From NCBI GenBank assembly GCA_017435505.1, contig JAFSEZ010000022.1, positions 1-64,000 on the forward strand: a stretch of DNA of 64,000 nt. Direction: 5' to 3'. Shown here one piece after another: positions 9,001 to 15,918 of this stretch (positions are counted from its first letter, which is position 1; each line of letters opens with the position of its first letter). The notes under the pieces were generated by a model. The model worked only from the letters and a program-made list of their open reading frames with translations, was not told the origin of the DNA and ran no database searches. The position numbers and the translations under genes were made by a program. This DNA comes from Akkermansia sp. GTDB taxonomy: Bacteria; Verrucomicrobiota; Verrucomicrobiia; Verrucomicrobiales; Akkermansiaceae.

Positions 9001-10932
9001 AAGCCCGCTATCGGCATGGTGGCTCAGGTCGGTATGGATGCTGTGCATGGTCCACGTGCCACCGCCGTTATACACAATCCGGAGCGCGCCTTCTTTCGTA
9101 TCAACAAAAGACCCCAGCCACGTCTGCTGCCCGCTTTCTTTGTAGGTGAGGGTGGTTGTACCGGTGCTGTTGGTGATGATGGCGCCCTCTGTCAGGGCAT
9201 TGATGCTGAATCCAGCAGCTTGCACATTGGGGTTGTTGCTGTACCAATCCATGGATTGGCCATTCATATCCAGCACACCGCCATCGTTACCAATCGTCAA
9301 ATCACGGGCAATTTGAGAAATATCACTGATAACCACGGTGGCACCACTGCCCACGATCACATTGTAGGCAGCCCAACCGTCTTTCTGCTGCAAATAGGTC
9401 TTGCCGCTGCCGCCCACGGCCAGCAGGGCATTGGTGTTGCCCGTGCCGTCTATGTACAAATCGCCCGCGCCGGTCTTGCGCCACTCGGTCATGTAATCCT
9501 CGGGGTTGGTGAGCTGCAGGTGCACCTCTGCCCCTTCGTTGATGACATAGCCGGCGTGGTTGAACATGTTGTTCTCCCCCGCAGCAGAGCTGATGGTGAA
9601 ACGCGCCTTTTCCAACTCCCCGGCATTGAACTCTGCGTAGCCGATACCCAAATCCACCGTGGCATCCAGCACCACTTTGTTCTCTGCCTGCGTGGCGTTG
9701 AATACCAGGTTCTCTGTGAAGAACAGGTCAACATCGCTTTGCTGAATGTACGCATCCGAATTCCAAGCATACCAATTTTGCAGGTTGCGTATGCCGGATA
9801 AATCCGACCACGTGTTCAGCCCGCTGCGCACGCCGTTGTATTGCGTCAGGATATTGCCGGCGGCATCCGTGGCATAGCCATAATATGTGGTGGTGCTGTT
9901 GCCGGCTTTGTCTGCATAATATTCCCCGGCAGAGGTGATGGCTTGCAGGTGAACCTCGCCGCTGCTCATATCCGGGCTCACGTTGAAACGCTGCAATGTC
10001 TCATGCGACCACTTGATATTGCCCCAGCCCTGTGCGGATGATATGCCGGTGCCGCCCTCATGAGCCACAAAGTACTCGTACTGCCCCGTGGTGCTGTTGT
10101 AAATGAAGACCGGGCTGCCGGAGTCGCCACCCTCGGTGCCGATGGGAAGCGGATTGGCCGTACTTGCACCCACGCCATTGCCGTAATTCGGGTCGCTGAT
10201 GATAATCCAACAATCGTGCCCACGATTACTGGTGATGTTGATGGTCTTGATAGACCCAATGAGGCTACCTTGGTTGAAGTGGTACTTGCCATCTGTCTCC
10301 GACCACATGTTCATAGAGCCGGCACCGGCATGATACTGGTGCTTCCCCTGCATGGAAGCCACATCCGTGATGGTACTCATGGGGCTCCAGCTGATATCCG
10401 TAAACACCTTGGTCTGGCGTTGTAAACAGTAGTCAAAGATGCTATCACCAAATGTCGGAACCAGGCGAAACACAACTTCATCCCGCGCTGCCTGGTGAGA
10501 ATAGCGCACCCCCACGGCAGAGTAATTGATGGCATGCTCACTCCCCACCACACGCTCTGCAAAGCTGCCGTTGATTTCACCATTGTGCGCCACCGTCGCT
10601 ATCATGTTGGGTCCCATGGCGGCGGCATAGCCACCATCATGCACGGCGGAGTAATCAATCATCCCCTGGGTGTTGGAGATGGTGTAGCTCGGCGTACCAT
10701 CCGTGTAATGAATCACAATGCCACCATCTACATTCTGACGAATATGCCCCAGCAGAGCATTCACATTACTCCCTACTGCATACCGCCCCATGTTCTGCCC
10801 GAAATCCATGTAGATGGGCATCGGCACATCGCTGTGCATCGTGCCGGCTGCCACTTCTTGGGGAGTCAGCGTCACAGCAACTACTGTGCCAAGGATGCTC
10901 AGTATGCGAGAAAGAAAAGGCGTGCGTTTCAT
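1..10932 (-). CDS. Giant secreted serine protease with autotransporter-type beta-repeat passenger (3' end outside window)
   Basis: The frame is open from the ATG at 10932 to the left edge (3644 codons, no stop), so the protein is longer than seen here. Residues 1-29 are a signal peptide (basic start, hydrophobic core, EVAAG). Residues about 30-320 look like a chymotrypsin-fold protease of the S6/IgA-protease type: H116 in ATVAHNGE, D151 in RDEVVFRL and S271 in GGDSGSPVF fit a His-Asp-Ser triad. The rest is Gly/Thr/Ser-rich, with many short units such as TLTGANTYSGGT typical of autotransporter-associated beta-strand repeats (a beta-helix), interrupted by larger W-x-G modules. No outer-membrane barrel or sorting tail is visible; it would be beyond base 1. 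No Shine-Dalgarno precedes the start. I infer a cell-surface or released protease acting on host or mucin protein. Protease fold confident, substrate unknown. Confidence 0.9.
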   Translation of the reverse strand, partial: MKRTPFLSRILSILGTVVAVTLTPQEVAAGTMHSDVPMPIYMDFGQNMGRYAVGSNVNALLGHIRQNVDGGIVIHYTDGTPSYTISNTQGMIDYSAVHDGGYAAAMGPNMIATVAHNGEINGSFAERVVGSEHAINYSAVGVRYSHQAARDEVVFRLVPTFGDSIFDYCLQRQTKVFTDISWSPMSTITDVASMQGKHQYHAGAGSMNMWSETDGKYHFNQGSLIGSIKTINITSNRGHDCWIIISDPNYGNGVGASTANPLPIGTEGGDSGSPVFIYNSTTGQYEYFVAHEGGTGISSAQGWGNIKWSHETLQRFNVSPDMSSGEVHLQAITSAGEYYADKAGNSTTTYYGYATDAAGNILTQYNGVRSGLNTWSDLSGIRNLQNWYAWNSDAYIQQSDVDLFFTENLVFNATQAENKVVLDATVDLGIGYAEFNAGELEKARFTISSAAGENNMFNHAGYVINEGAEVHLQLTNPEDYMTEWRKTGAGDLYIDGTGNTNALLAVGGSGKTYLQQKDGWAAYNVIVGSGATVVISDISQIARDLTIGNDGGVLDMNGQSMDWYSNNPNVQAAGFSINALTEGAIITNSTGTTTLTYKESGQQTWLGSFVDTKEGALRIVYNGGGTWTMHSIHTDLSHHADSGLSVASGKVVLAGTNTVHGKGSETGHTGNRLFLENDWHYADAKMNVSVADGATFELGSHARLKGNISVAAGGTFIMREGVHDRYEYVEGGIYLEDTYQYADFYGLKGDIALSGEMQVAYSAGTTTNTTLSGSLSGAGTLTVAAGTTGGILTLAGDNSAFTGKKSISSGGVIATSLAALGSADQQWLIGKQGWLASHGFTEGTDILSHIDAASAGTLALSNDLTTKLDFSEHSGLFLGAETGKTVQYGAEGTSDVWTAVGDNYLLGGGGGTLVVNYKLTGADTGIILGADASSTGKVVLANTGNDFGGVISFAGTGVILETAQGAMSNANLQLSYGNSLLSVTPGDDLSRLTADSDGIILVDKIADTDIELVLPTYMAADSITSTTGLAVGASVDTVYTGKLTLAADAAYQFSAVNGATLTLDTTLSDAHDMIVDAQGYTGGTVIMAGNESYAGAITVQGNRDTAAAGDITLAFGRDTVLSGDITLKTGGTLDVAGHHLTLSGNVIDAGGSLVNSSWAGPLDTEWSGTLTLHAESGQSRSIAASISTPLIYKTGAGNVTLAAANTYTDMYLQGGTLTVGQADALSIYGTVHMSGGATLDLATYQLSKNTYMNAESIIVESGSATVQQSGAGAGHVSLIQGNVLLNEGTELHLQGAGIYELSGTRFGGENAVLHVDAPRLRLQSGSTLHIDGTLSYAANGTLHSQATNNGMTRNINRLQMLNGATLTLSEQGGTNYWQVNSLSGEGTLQWNSTTNHVDGNNSTASRLVIADESDFEGSIRLNRSNGNANHTHGAYIELAHDKAAQYADISLSGADALSWASLAINTADATICGLSGNEYSFTYAGAAVNTRYTGENHPASTRQSTLTINTAADSSYTYAGVVGHSADTPAAGLSLVKLGAGNQTFSGTSYLADVSVQGGSLSFVSGNTVVNGDVAVAGGAVLSGIDFILSDAKTFTVLGGDTAATAQFSGTLNLAGGTLEFDGYQLMASSSAGGAALTVGGLTHVDGTDLTISLTNMGNLTAGSYTLATGDWSGIDEHLTLRENVGYDAVFSTNASGHLLMQLALRSGTHVWDGTSDSHTWSTTQFGSSSNALAADAIVLFTDTAGGRTVSVSENVEVQQAHFQHNNGEYTVESNGGMATIGSLSKSGSGTLTLQSGVVVTGDATISRGELILQSTNLLQGSVSGDGTLVVDWGTDNSDGVSLVGLQRLELKSGTFAVTGSQTLGVNEIQIQNGAALEHNAGVDYTGSLVVNGGTYRQASGVDYAGHITLDGGILALAGGSLTGTLDQVADASIQAASGTTSRLNMVLSQNDDAVLIQTGGGNIDIVMDSRTQLQNYIVREGTLTYSGYYNHTNQGTITVEDGAMLRVGWGAGLEAKQINLAGGATLKLENGATAWWLSNNVNTKLLVEDGAMISGSATGTGSYINGTISGSGTLKLYNASTGADAYTVNSVISDGAEALGLHLTNTNVTLTGANTYSGGTIIDANSSVTATNISALGNGVVQNGGSLVMESALMVGGISGQGTLATNGQVLILSNSADNTYTGTVSGQGAILQAGTGRSEFSGTADVSSIGVSAGSLSLTGSATISSGGIVAEGASLSFDGTIALGEMIENAGVVNIGTGAAFELEIGHFDNGTFTLVTGSGRINYAEELTLEDFTIVGYDFEELANRGVEATISQTSSQLSLSFSAFLRDLVWSGQASAEWNGTDGNWNMGDNTGVVYGVVDNVTFDASSSVREVTLSGGIEVANMNVVAGDYVFSGTALNVQSSLHIADGASATLNTMPTSLGVATVDGTLNLAFTGTWTQELNAANGVVNKTASGTLTWDAEGVLSIGTLNVNAGILNISADMEVGELNIAGSSQAYLTNNAAADALNKTVSRVHLSESSKLLVYNKEATTNYTTVDEVIVAGAATIQDYAFKSSYVGLNTLGLAEGITSSSLTLGCATMGSDVTVFNLGAEAKESGDFVGTIALRALGVTNRGALILSHADIAANSVITMSCADDTQDYAQLGLGIHAERTTIAGLNSTEILGTKSKLFSGAYEKSAGYDANDAFDSINFTDVAERTLVINTAAGSTHTFYGEVLSTVNIEKQGSGTQVLAGTVGSTKLSVLGGTLSLAGATISSGALAQVELGRGATLQHSLAVDGAHALKLTGTSGATGTATLSGGLVLGGGTLSFDTAWLSETDASLTVIGGISLAEGVNTQTITMSSGTGLMQGGSYLLLAGDFAAGITAENFTLAGLSGAVAGSLSLADGGLWLSIGVSETAHVWSGTDDAHVWSGTMYGTAVAGVLTDTAPATFDDSAANRNVLIEGAVSAPGGIVFNNTEDYSISSSNINSRISTTSFALTNTGTVTLGVALDAQSISLSQGTLVLRDGAKLTDGVPVSMDNGATLDLTSTTQSFSALSMAEGTTITDFYGSGTLTIKDPVALNGTINVGTIKTQGEVSLTVGDNTHTLHVQSGSTTLRGELVPANLVLDANTTLTAEQAVNLGSSAAIRAMGGGITVAADVAFSGGSLFFDNAALSESAAALAFTGTLSRAENGTVKVAVADIENLRDGGTWVLATGDWAAFSDSSFVFDYKAPELASFSISGNTLSMTLAAHRIWAGTSADYQWNSTAFGTDAACPAAAIALFDDTAENTHIRLTESVSVGEMYFDHNNAYSITAENNAAITNAGNLNKSGSGALLIDARLYMTGGITQTGGTVTLSGDGSVLGDYTIRNASTLNIEGSGISMGKLYALRLDHVTSTINVTGGSASFSSIDLESYTTLNFLKPQGADTAEYTVAGRLGFTSAWATGSTRVLVEEGVKLKLGSIHSPWGWGSFEINGDVEVAGAISLSSGTEEPITGTGSLTAGSLSTGNSGTYVFDVARTTITGAVTINGKTQLRSGVFTSESQFTQSGSTLTIDGGTLNLNGSSTFSGGTLKLASGKINVQSGAATISNTVDATGGEVEVSGGTLKLTDATAHALLQGVDSFTLAGGTLDLAGVDFSSSSIVLKQDAAFAFHSGVIALG
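1054..1227 (-). repeat. W-x-G module C inside the giant protease
   Basis: It begins HRIWAGTSADYQW and ends FDHNN; first Trp to last Asn is 55 residues. Its ALFDDTAENT core matches modules A and B. Confidence 0.6.
2053..2226 (-). repeat. W-x-G module B inside the giant protease
   Basis: It begins HVWSGTDDAHVW and ends IVFNN; first Trp to last Asn is 56 residues, the same as module A. It contains ATFDDSAANRN, matching the FTDTAGGR part of A and the FDDTAENT part of C. Confidence 0.6.
3755..3939 (-). repeat. W-x-G module D (divergent) inside the giant protease
   Basis: It begins DLVWSGQASAEW and runs through a VTFDASS stretch to a GDYVFSG strand. It is a few residues longer than modules A-C and is the most diverged of the four. 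Boundaries are approximate. Confidence 0.5.
5632..5805 (-). repeat. W-x-G module A inside the giant protease
   Basis: The segment begins HVWDGTSDSHTW and ends with an Asn-Asn; first Trp to last Asn is 56 residues. It divides blocks of short beta repeats and resembles modules B and C in length, in the two early tryptophans, and in a late FxDTA-type stretch. Confidence 0.6.
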
Positions 10933-11105
10933 AAGGAGGGGGGCTTGATGGTAAAGCTTCGCGTGCGCTACACTCGCGCACACAGTGCTCGATCTTATGT
11001 TAGACATTCTGCCACACTTCCCGGCGCTTGTCCAGCTTTTTGCTTGCCTTATCAGGGGAAAAGACGAGACAAATGCGTTTACTCTGAAATTCAAAGCCTT
11101 TCCGC

Positions 11106-11134
11106 TTGCATGCAGGTATTGTTTCTGGTAGGAT
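11106..11134 (+). promoter_or_regulatory. Candidate promoter of the six-gene operon 11162-20211
   Basis: A -35 like TTGCAT at 11106-11111 and a -10 like TAGGAT at 11129-11134 are 17 bp apart, about 27 nt before the mutarotase ATG. It lies in the 229-bp divergent gap shared with the giant protease gene. The match is moderate. Confidence 0.4.
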
Positions 11135-11161
11135 GCAGCTATTGAGCCAATTCTACTACAC

Positions 11162-12010
11162 ATGATTACAACTGAATACCCCTACGGGAAAGATTTTCCC
11201 ATTGTCCGCATCGAGACTCCCCTTTGCCGCGCTGAGGTATCGCTCTATGGTGCCCACCTCATCAACTGGACTCCCGCCGGGCAAATGCCGGTCATTTTCA
11301 TGAGCCCGAAGGCGGTGTTCAGCAAAGGCAAGGCACTGCGAGGCGGCGTACCGCTGTGCTGGCCGTGGTTCGGCAAGCACCCGGAGGATGCCGCGCAACC
11401 CTCGCACGGCGTGGCGCGTATATCCACCTGGCAGTTGGCCGCCAGTGAGGAGCTGGAAGACGGCTGTGTGCGCCTCATGCTGGCGCTGCCGCCCGAGCAC
11501 GAGATGCTGCCCAGCGGTGCCGTGATGATGGAAATAGGCAGTGAGCTCACTATCAGCCTCATCACGCTGGATGTGCCGCGCACCATGCCTTTCTCTGCCG
11601 CCATGCATACCTACTTTGCTGTGAGCGATTATGAGCAAGTGGCCATCACCGGCTTGGAAGAAAGCGATTTCACGGAATATGCGGATGATGCCGTGCCGCA
11701 TTGCGAAGACCCCCTCATCCCCGCCGGGCATATCGACCGCATCTACTGCCCGGTGCAGGAAAACCAGGAAATAGCTATTCACGACCCGGGTTGGAGCCGC
11801 AGTATCCGTATTTGCCGCGCGGGCTCCGGCTCTTGCGTGGTGTGGAATCCCGGCGCAGAACTGGCTGCCGGCATGGGTGATTTGGGGGCTGAGGCCGCAC
11901 GTGGTTTCCTGGCGGTGGAGAGTGCCGTGGTGCCCGCAGAAAACATCATGCTGCGCTGTGGCGAAACTCACGAGCTGACCACCAACATCCGCGTTGTCCC
12001 CATTGATTAA
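11162..12010 (+). CDS. D-hexose-6-phosphate mutarotase, aldose-1-epimerase family (YeaD-like)
   Basis: The 282-residue product matches the YeaD/glucose-6-phosphate 1-epimerase family, cytosolic enzymes that interconvert alpha and beta anomers of hexose 6-phosphates. Seen directly: the N-terminal SLYGAHLINWTPAG, the LRGGVPLCWPWFG segment, SQ/PSHGVAR with the first conserved His, and MHTYFAVSD with the second His. There is no signal peptide. The ATG at 11162 follows no Shine-Dalgarno, as is usual in this window. It is the first gene of a tightly spaced operon; the next gene starts 6 bp after its stop. The family is clear, the exact sugar phosphate is not. Confidence 0.88.
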   Translation: MITTEYPYGKDFPIVRIETPLCRAEVSLYGAHLINWTPAGQMPVIFMSPKAVFSKGKALRGGVPLCWPWFGKHPEDAAQPSHGVARISTWQLAASEELEDGCVRLMLALPPEHEMLPSGAVMMEIGSELTISLITLDVPRTMPFSAAMHTYFAVSDYEQVAITGLEESDFTEYADDAVPHCEDPLIPAGHIDRIYCPVQENQEIAIHDPGWSRSIRICRAGSGSCVVWNPGAELAAGMGDLGAEAARGFLAVESAVVPAENIMLRCGETHELTTNIRVVPID

Positions 12011-12016
12011 TCCTTC

Positions 12017-12697
12017 ATGCGCCGCATTCTTTCCCGCCGCGTTTTTCGCAGACTTTTGTGGCTGGTGCTTGCAGGCACCTTGCTGCTGGTGCTTGCAATA
12101 GCAGTGGCGGAGGTGTGGACCCGGACGCTGGCACGAGGACTGTGCCACAACAGCCCCGCTGATTGCCCGCCCCATTCCGTGGGTCTGGTGCTGGGGTGTA
12201 GCCGCACCCTTGCCAATGGCCGCCCCAATATGTATTTCACCGGGCGCATCCAAGCTGCGGCAGATGTGTGGCACTCCGGGCAGGTGCGCGGGCTCATCGT
12301 ATCCGGAGATAACCGCACCCACCAGTACAACGAACCGGATGATATGCGGGCGGCTCTGGTGGCCAAAGGTGTGCCGGCAGAGCGCATCGTGTGCGACTAT
12401 GCAGGCCTGTGTACCTACGATTCTGTAGCGCGCGCCCACCGTATCTTCGGGGCACAACCTCTCATCATCATCAGCCAAGCAGCCCATGCAGAACGCGCCG
12501 TGGCCATTGCCCGCCATTTGGGCATACCGGCCGCTGCCCTGAATGCCCCCCTGGTACCGGTGAACCGCCCCACCTTCCTGAAACAGTGGCTGCGCGAGCG
12601 CGCCGCGCGCGTGTCCATGGTGTTTGATTTTATCACCTTCCGCCGGCCCCGGCATCTGGGCCGCCCCGAACCTCTCCCTTTCCCTGCATCATCATGA
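12017..12697 (+). CDS. SanA/ElyC-type DUF218 envelope protein
   Basis: The protein has 226 residues. One N-terminal membrane anchor (about residues 9-30, LLWLVLAGTLLLVLAIAVAE) is followed by a periplasmic DUF218 domain: VGLVLGCSRT, YFTGRIQAAADVWHSG, LIVSGDN, YNEPDDM and the DYAGLCTYDSVARA segment. This is the pattern of E. coli SanA, linked to envelope barrier function and vancomycin resistance; the molecular activity of DUF218 proteins is not well settled. The stop overlaps the start of the next gene by 4 bp (ATGA), which implies translational coupling. Confidence 0.85.
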   Translation: MRRILSRRVFRRLLWLVLAGTLLLVLAIAVAEVWTRTLARGLCHNSPADCPPHSVGLVLGCSRTLANGRPNMYFTGRIQAAADVWHSGQVRGLIVSGDNRTHQYNEPDDMRAALVAKGVPAERIVCDYAGLCTYDSVARAHRIFGAQPLIIISQAAHAERAVAIARHLGIPAAALNAPLVPVNRPTFLKQWLRERAARVSMVFDFITFRRPRHLGRPEPLPFPASS

Positions 12698-14232
12698 TTC
12701 ATCTCATCGCTCAATGTGCACGCTGCGGTATTGCTGAATGGGTGTGCTGCCCCAGCCTGCAAAGTACTGTCTTTATCGAGGAGCTGGAAAGCTGCCCCGC
12801 AGCGCACTGCTGGTACCACGCAGATGAACGCGCCGCCGCCGGCTTTGCCTTGGCGCGCGCCGAAGCCACAGGGAGACCGGTCGCCATTGTCACCGGCAGC
12901 GGCAGCGCCGCCACCTCTCTCACCCCGGTGCTGGTGGCCGCCTACTACAGCCGCCGCCCCCTCATTGTCATCACCATTGATTCCGACACTCCCGACGGCG
13001 GTCTCGGTCTGCCCGGCCGCATCGAACACACCGGGCTCTTCGGCATGTATGCCGATACCATCAACTTCTGCCTCCCCCTGGCCTACCCGGACTGCGCCCG
13101 CATCGAGGAGCTGCTGCAAGAGGGCTTCCCCCTGCACCTCAACCTCTGCTTGGGAGAGGGGGTACGCCGTGGGGGTGATTACAGCGATTTGCGCGTTGGG
13201 CCGCGTCCCAAGGCACCGCGCTTCCGCGGCTCGTTGGTGGCGCTGTCGCAAATGCTGCGTTTCCGGGAATGGGAGGGGTTGGTGCTGGTGCTGGGGGCGC
13301 TTGATGCAGATGAGCACAACGCCGTGGCATGGCTGGCAGATTTGCTGCGGGTGCCCATCCTGGCAGAACCCGCCAGCAACATGCGCGAGCAGATGCGCCA
13401 ATACGTGCTCGCAGATGCCGATAACCTGCTGCTGGACAATCCGCCCCCCATCGTGCTGCGCTTTGGAGAGGTGCCCACCGGCGCTTTCTGGCAGGCGCTG
13501 GAAGACATGCCCAAGGTAGAGGTATACTCCGTCTCCCGCACAGGCTTTGCCGGACTGCGCCGCCAAAGCCACGTGTTTGAGGGTGATATTGAGCAAATCA
13601 TGCAAGCGCTGGGAGATATACCCCGCCGCCACGACCCCACCGGGCTGCTGACCCTGAGCCGCCGCCGCGCTGCCCGCATGGAGGAATTGCTGCTCGCGTA
13701 CCCCGAAAGCGAAGCCGCCTTGGTGCGTGCGTTCTCCCACTACGCAGTCATCTGCGACGAGGTGTGCCTGAGCGGTGCCCGTGTCTCTTCCCTCTGGGGC
13801 CGATATGCCCAATCCGAGCGCGAGTTCGGCCTGGTGCGCGGCATCAACATGCACAGTACGGATGGTACCGTGTCTGCTTTCCTGGGCTACTCTGCCGCCA
13901 GGCAAAGAGCCTGCTGCCTTGCCGGGGATGTAGCCTTGATGCGCGATTGCGCCGCCTCCACCTTCCTGCCCCAGCTTGAGCCCGGCCTGCGCGTGGTAGC
14001 CGTGCTGGCAGCAGACACCACCGATGCGCCCGAAGCACAAATACCCTCCTGCAACCTCAAGGATTTGGCACGCCTCTGGAATGCCAAATATATACCCATC
14101 TGCTGCGCCTCTGATTTTGACGCCGTGTACGACTTGCAGGATGATGAGTTCGCCCTGGTGGAAATCATGCCCGACCCGCAGCAAACGCGCCTCTTTAACC
14201 GTGGGTTAGAAAATCCTGCCCGTACCCGTTGA
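12694..14232 (+). CDS. MenD-like thiamine-diphosphate enzyme
   Basis: The 512-residue protein resembles MenD (SEPHCHC synthase of menaquinone synthesis). The N-terminal Pyr domain has HADERAAAGFALARAEATGR, with the Glu that activates ThDP, and GSGSAATSLTPVLVAAYYS. The C-terminal PP domain has DGTVSAFLGYSA and CCLAGDVALMRDC, matching the GD...N-type cofactor segment. It is shorter than typical MenD (about 550-580) and the N-terminus carries CARCG, not seen in classical MenD. No other men gene is in the window and neighbours are sugar and envelope genes, so it may be true MenD or a decarboxylase/carboligase relative with another substrate. Start overlaps sanA by 4 bp. Confidence 0.65.
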   Translation: MIHLIAQCARCGIAEWVCCPSLQSTVFIEELESCPAAHCWYHADERAAAGFALARAEATGRPVAIVTGSGSAATSLTPVLVAAYYSRRPLIVITIDSDTPDGGLGLPGRIEHTGLFGMYADTINFCLPLAYPDCARIEELLQEGFPLHLNLCLGEGVRRGGDYSDLRVGPRPKAPRFRGSLVALSQMLRFREWEGLVLVLGALDADEHNAVAWLADLLRVPILAEPASNMREQMRQYVLADADNLLLDNPPPIVLRFGEVPTGAFWQALEDMPKVEVYSVSRTGFAGLRRQSHVFEGDIEQIMQALGDIPRRHDPTGLLTLSRRRAARMEELLLAYPESEAALVRAFSHYAVICDEVCLSGARVSSLWGRYAQSEREFGLVRGINMHSTDGTVSAFLGYSAARQRACCLAGDVALMRDCAASTFLPQLEPGLRVVAVLAADTTDAPEAQIPSCNLKDLARLWNAKYIPICCASDFDAVYDLQDDEFALVEIMPDPQQTRLFNRGLENPARTR

Positions 14233-14241
14233 TTCCTGAAC

Positions 14242-14964
14242 ATGAGAAAATGGATTGGCATATTGCTCTTGGCAGGAGCAAGCCTGTGCACGGCAGAGGA
14301 AGGTATACCCTATGCCGGTATGGCCGCCATGCCGACCGGGGACAACAAACTCATCGTGACTGAAGTAGCACACCGCGGGCCGGCAGACCAAGCAGGTATC
14401 AACCAGGGGGATTACGTGTTGCAAATTGATGGCAAGCGCATACAAAACCGCCGGGAACTGAAAGCCGTGTTTGCCGCTAGCCGGGTGGGACAACAACTGG
14501 AGTTCACCCTGCAACGCAAAGACTACACCATCACCCGTACCCTTACCATGGGTAACCGCATGACACCGCAACCTGTTTTTCGCCCCTCGGAGCGTCATTT
14601 GGGTGAAGATCGTATCCAATCCATCATCCACCGGCAATATCTCATTGCCGCTGAGCTTACCCAAGAAAAACCCAACCCGGAAACCATACGGCAGTATTTT
14701 AAACAAATAAGTGAATTGAACCCCGAACATGCGTATGGTACCCCGTGCTACCTGATCTTTTGGGGCAAACACAGCAACTTAATTCTCGTAGGCAGCGAGA
14801 ACTCCCTCGTGCTTACGGAAGATTTTCACGACAAAGCGCGCCCGGACGAAAAATACCGCTTAATGGGGCGCGGAGCAGTGCCGCAGCTTCCGCCGAATCT
14901 GCGCGTACGCATACGCTGCCACTTGGAAACCCTGCCATCCTTTTTCTACATTTCACACTCATAA
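14242..14964 (+). CDS. Exported PDZ-domain protein of unknown function
   Basis: The protein has 240 residues. A signal peptide (MRKWIGILLLAGASLCTAEE, cleaved near residue 18) precedes a PDZ domain at about residues 22-95 with VAHRGPADQAGINQGDYVLQ and IDGKRIQNRRELKAVF, the form seen in HtrA and RseP. No protease domain follows. The C-terminal half (about residues 110-240) matches nothing I recognise. It lies 9 bp after the MenD-like gene and 6 bp before the next exported protein, so the three exported proteins probably act together, perhaps as an envelope complex. That role is inference. Confidence 0.75.
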   Translation: MRKWIGILLLAGASLCTAEEGIPYAGMAAMPTGDNKLIVTEVAHRGPADQAGINQGDYVLQIDGKRIQNRRELKAVFAASRVGQQLEFTLQRKDYTITRTLTMGNRMTPQPVFRPSERHLGEDRIQSIIHRQYLIAAELTQEKPNPETIRQYFKQISELNPEHAYGTPCYLIFWGKHSNLILVGSENSLVLTEDFHDKARPDEKYRLMGRGAVPQLPPNLRVRIRCHLETLPSFFYISHS

Positions 14965-14970
14965 GCGACC

Positions 14971-15903
14971 ATGATTTTCATAAGACTCATACCCTTGATG
15001 ATGGGGGTGATTTTGCCCCTCCAAGCGCAAGATGCCCCCGCCGAGCTACGCAATGACATATCGGAACTGATTGCCGGGCATACAGCCGCGCGCATACGCA
15101 GCGCAGCTGCCAACTACGGCAAAGCCTTTCTTCCCGATGAATGCGCACGGCATTTTGAATCTGCATTCTCTGCGGGGCAAGTGATAGAAGATGAATCCAA
15201 AACAGATTGTCCGGCAGCGACCTATTGGTCCAACCAAACACTCAAGCAATTTGAGCGGCGGGATTATGATGCCAACCACACCATCTCCCGCATGCGGGAA
15301 ATTCTGAAACAAGATACCCCGGACGAAGAAACCGAGGCCAAGCGATTGCACGCCTTGTACGTGAAGATAGCAAAGGTCTACCGCCCCATCCTGCGGCAAC
15401 GTGAGGCAAGCAAAGAAACGGAAATCTTGCAAGCAAACGCTGCACGAGAAGGCGTACAAACGTTGGACTTCGGCGTGCAAATGGAGATAGAACCGGGTGA
15501 TACGAACCTGAAAGATATAAACCGCGGTACCAGGGAAACAGGTGTGGCTTTCTACACCCGGATGACTCGTAAGCTCGCCTTTACAGACCTGCCGGAAGCC
15601 ATTCGCCTGCAAATTGATAACATACCAGCTGCCCGCAGTTGGACTTTCTGGGTACCGGCCCATGCCCATGCACAGCTCGCTGCACACAAAGCAAGTCTCG
15701 CGCAGAAAGCTCAGGAACAGCGCTCGGCCATGATGCAACGCCTCGTCGGCAAGCGCAGAAAACCCTCTGCCGCCACCCTCCCAACCACACCCGCCCCCGC
15801 TGCGCCGGAGGATGAAGTCACCATGGTCAAAATCAAAGTCTGGAAAGACGATCCCAACTCCCCGGTACAAACCCTGCCGGATGTCACAACAGACATGTTC
15901 TAA
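14971..15903 (+). CDS. Exported hypothetical protein
   Basis: The 310-residue product starts with a signal peptide (MIFIRLIPLMMGVILPLQAQ, cleavage about residue 20). The mature part is charged and probably mostly helical to about residue 160, with many Glu/Lys/Arg, then a mixed region with RSWTFWVPAHAH, and a Pro/Ala-rich linker (TTPAPAAPE) before a short acidic end. I do not recognise a family. It sits between the PDZ and ankyrin genes with gaps of 6 and 15 bp, in the same operon. Confidence 0.7.
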   Translation: MIFIRLIPLMMGVILPLQAQDAPAELRNDISELIAGHTAARIRSAAANYGKAFLPDECARHFESAFSAGQVIEDESKTDCPAATYWSNQTLKQFERRDYDANHTISRMREILKQDTPDEETEAKRLHALYVKIAKVYRPILRQREASKETEILQANAAREGVQTLDFGVQMEIEPGDTNLKDINRGTRETGVAFYTRMTRKLAFTDLPEAIRLQIDNIPAARSWTFWVPAHAHAQLAAHKASLAQKAQEQRSAMMQRLVGKRRKPSAATLPTTPAPAAPEDEVTMVKIKVWKDDPNSPVQTLPDVTTDMF

Positions 15904-15918
15904 CGCCCACCAACACCC

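Noticed and set aside
10948..11145. A 65-codon plus-strand frame after AAGGAGGGGG, which looks like a strong Shine-Dalgarno
   Set aside because: It lies in the divergent promoter gap, the product is Arg/Cys-rich with no domain, and genes here do not use strong Shine-Dalgarno sites; the purine run is the complement of the leader of the giant protease gene.
12415..14184. 589-codon minus-strand frame opposite the MenD-like gene
   Set aside because: Antisense shadow; the plus strand carries ThDP-enzyme motifs and operon spacing.
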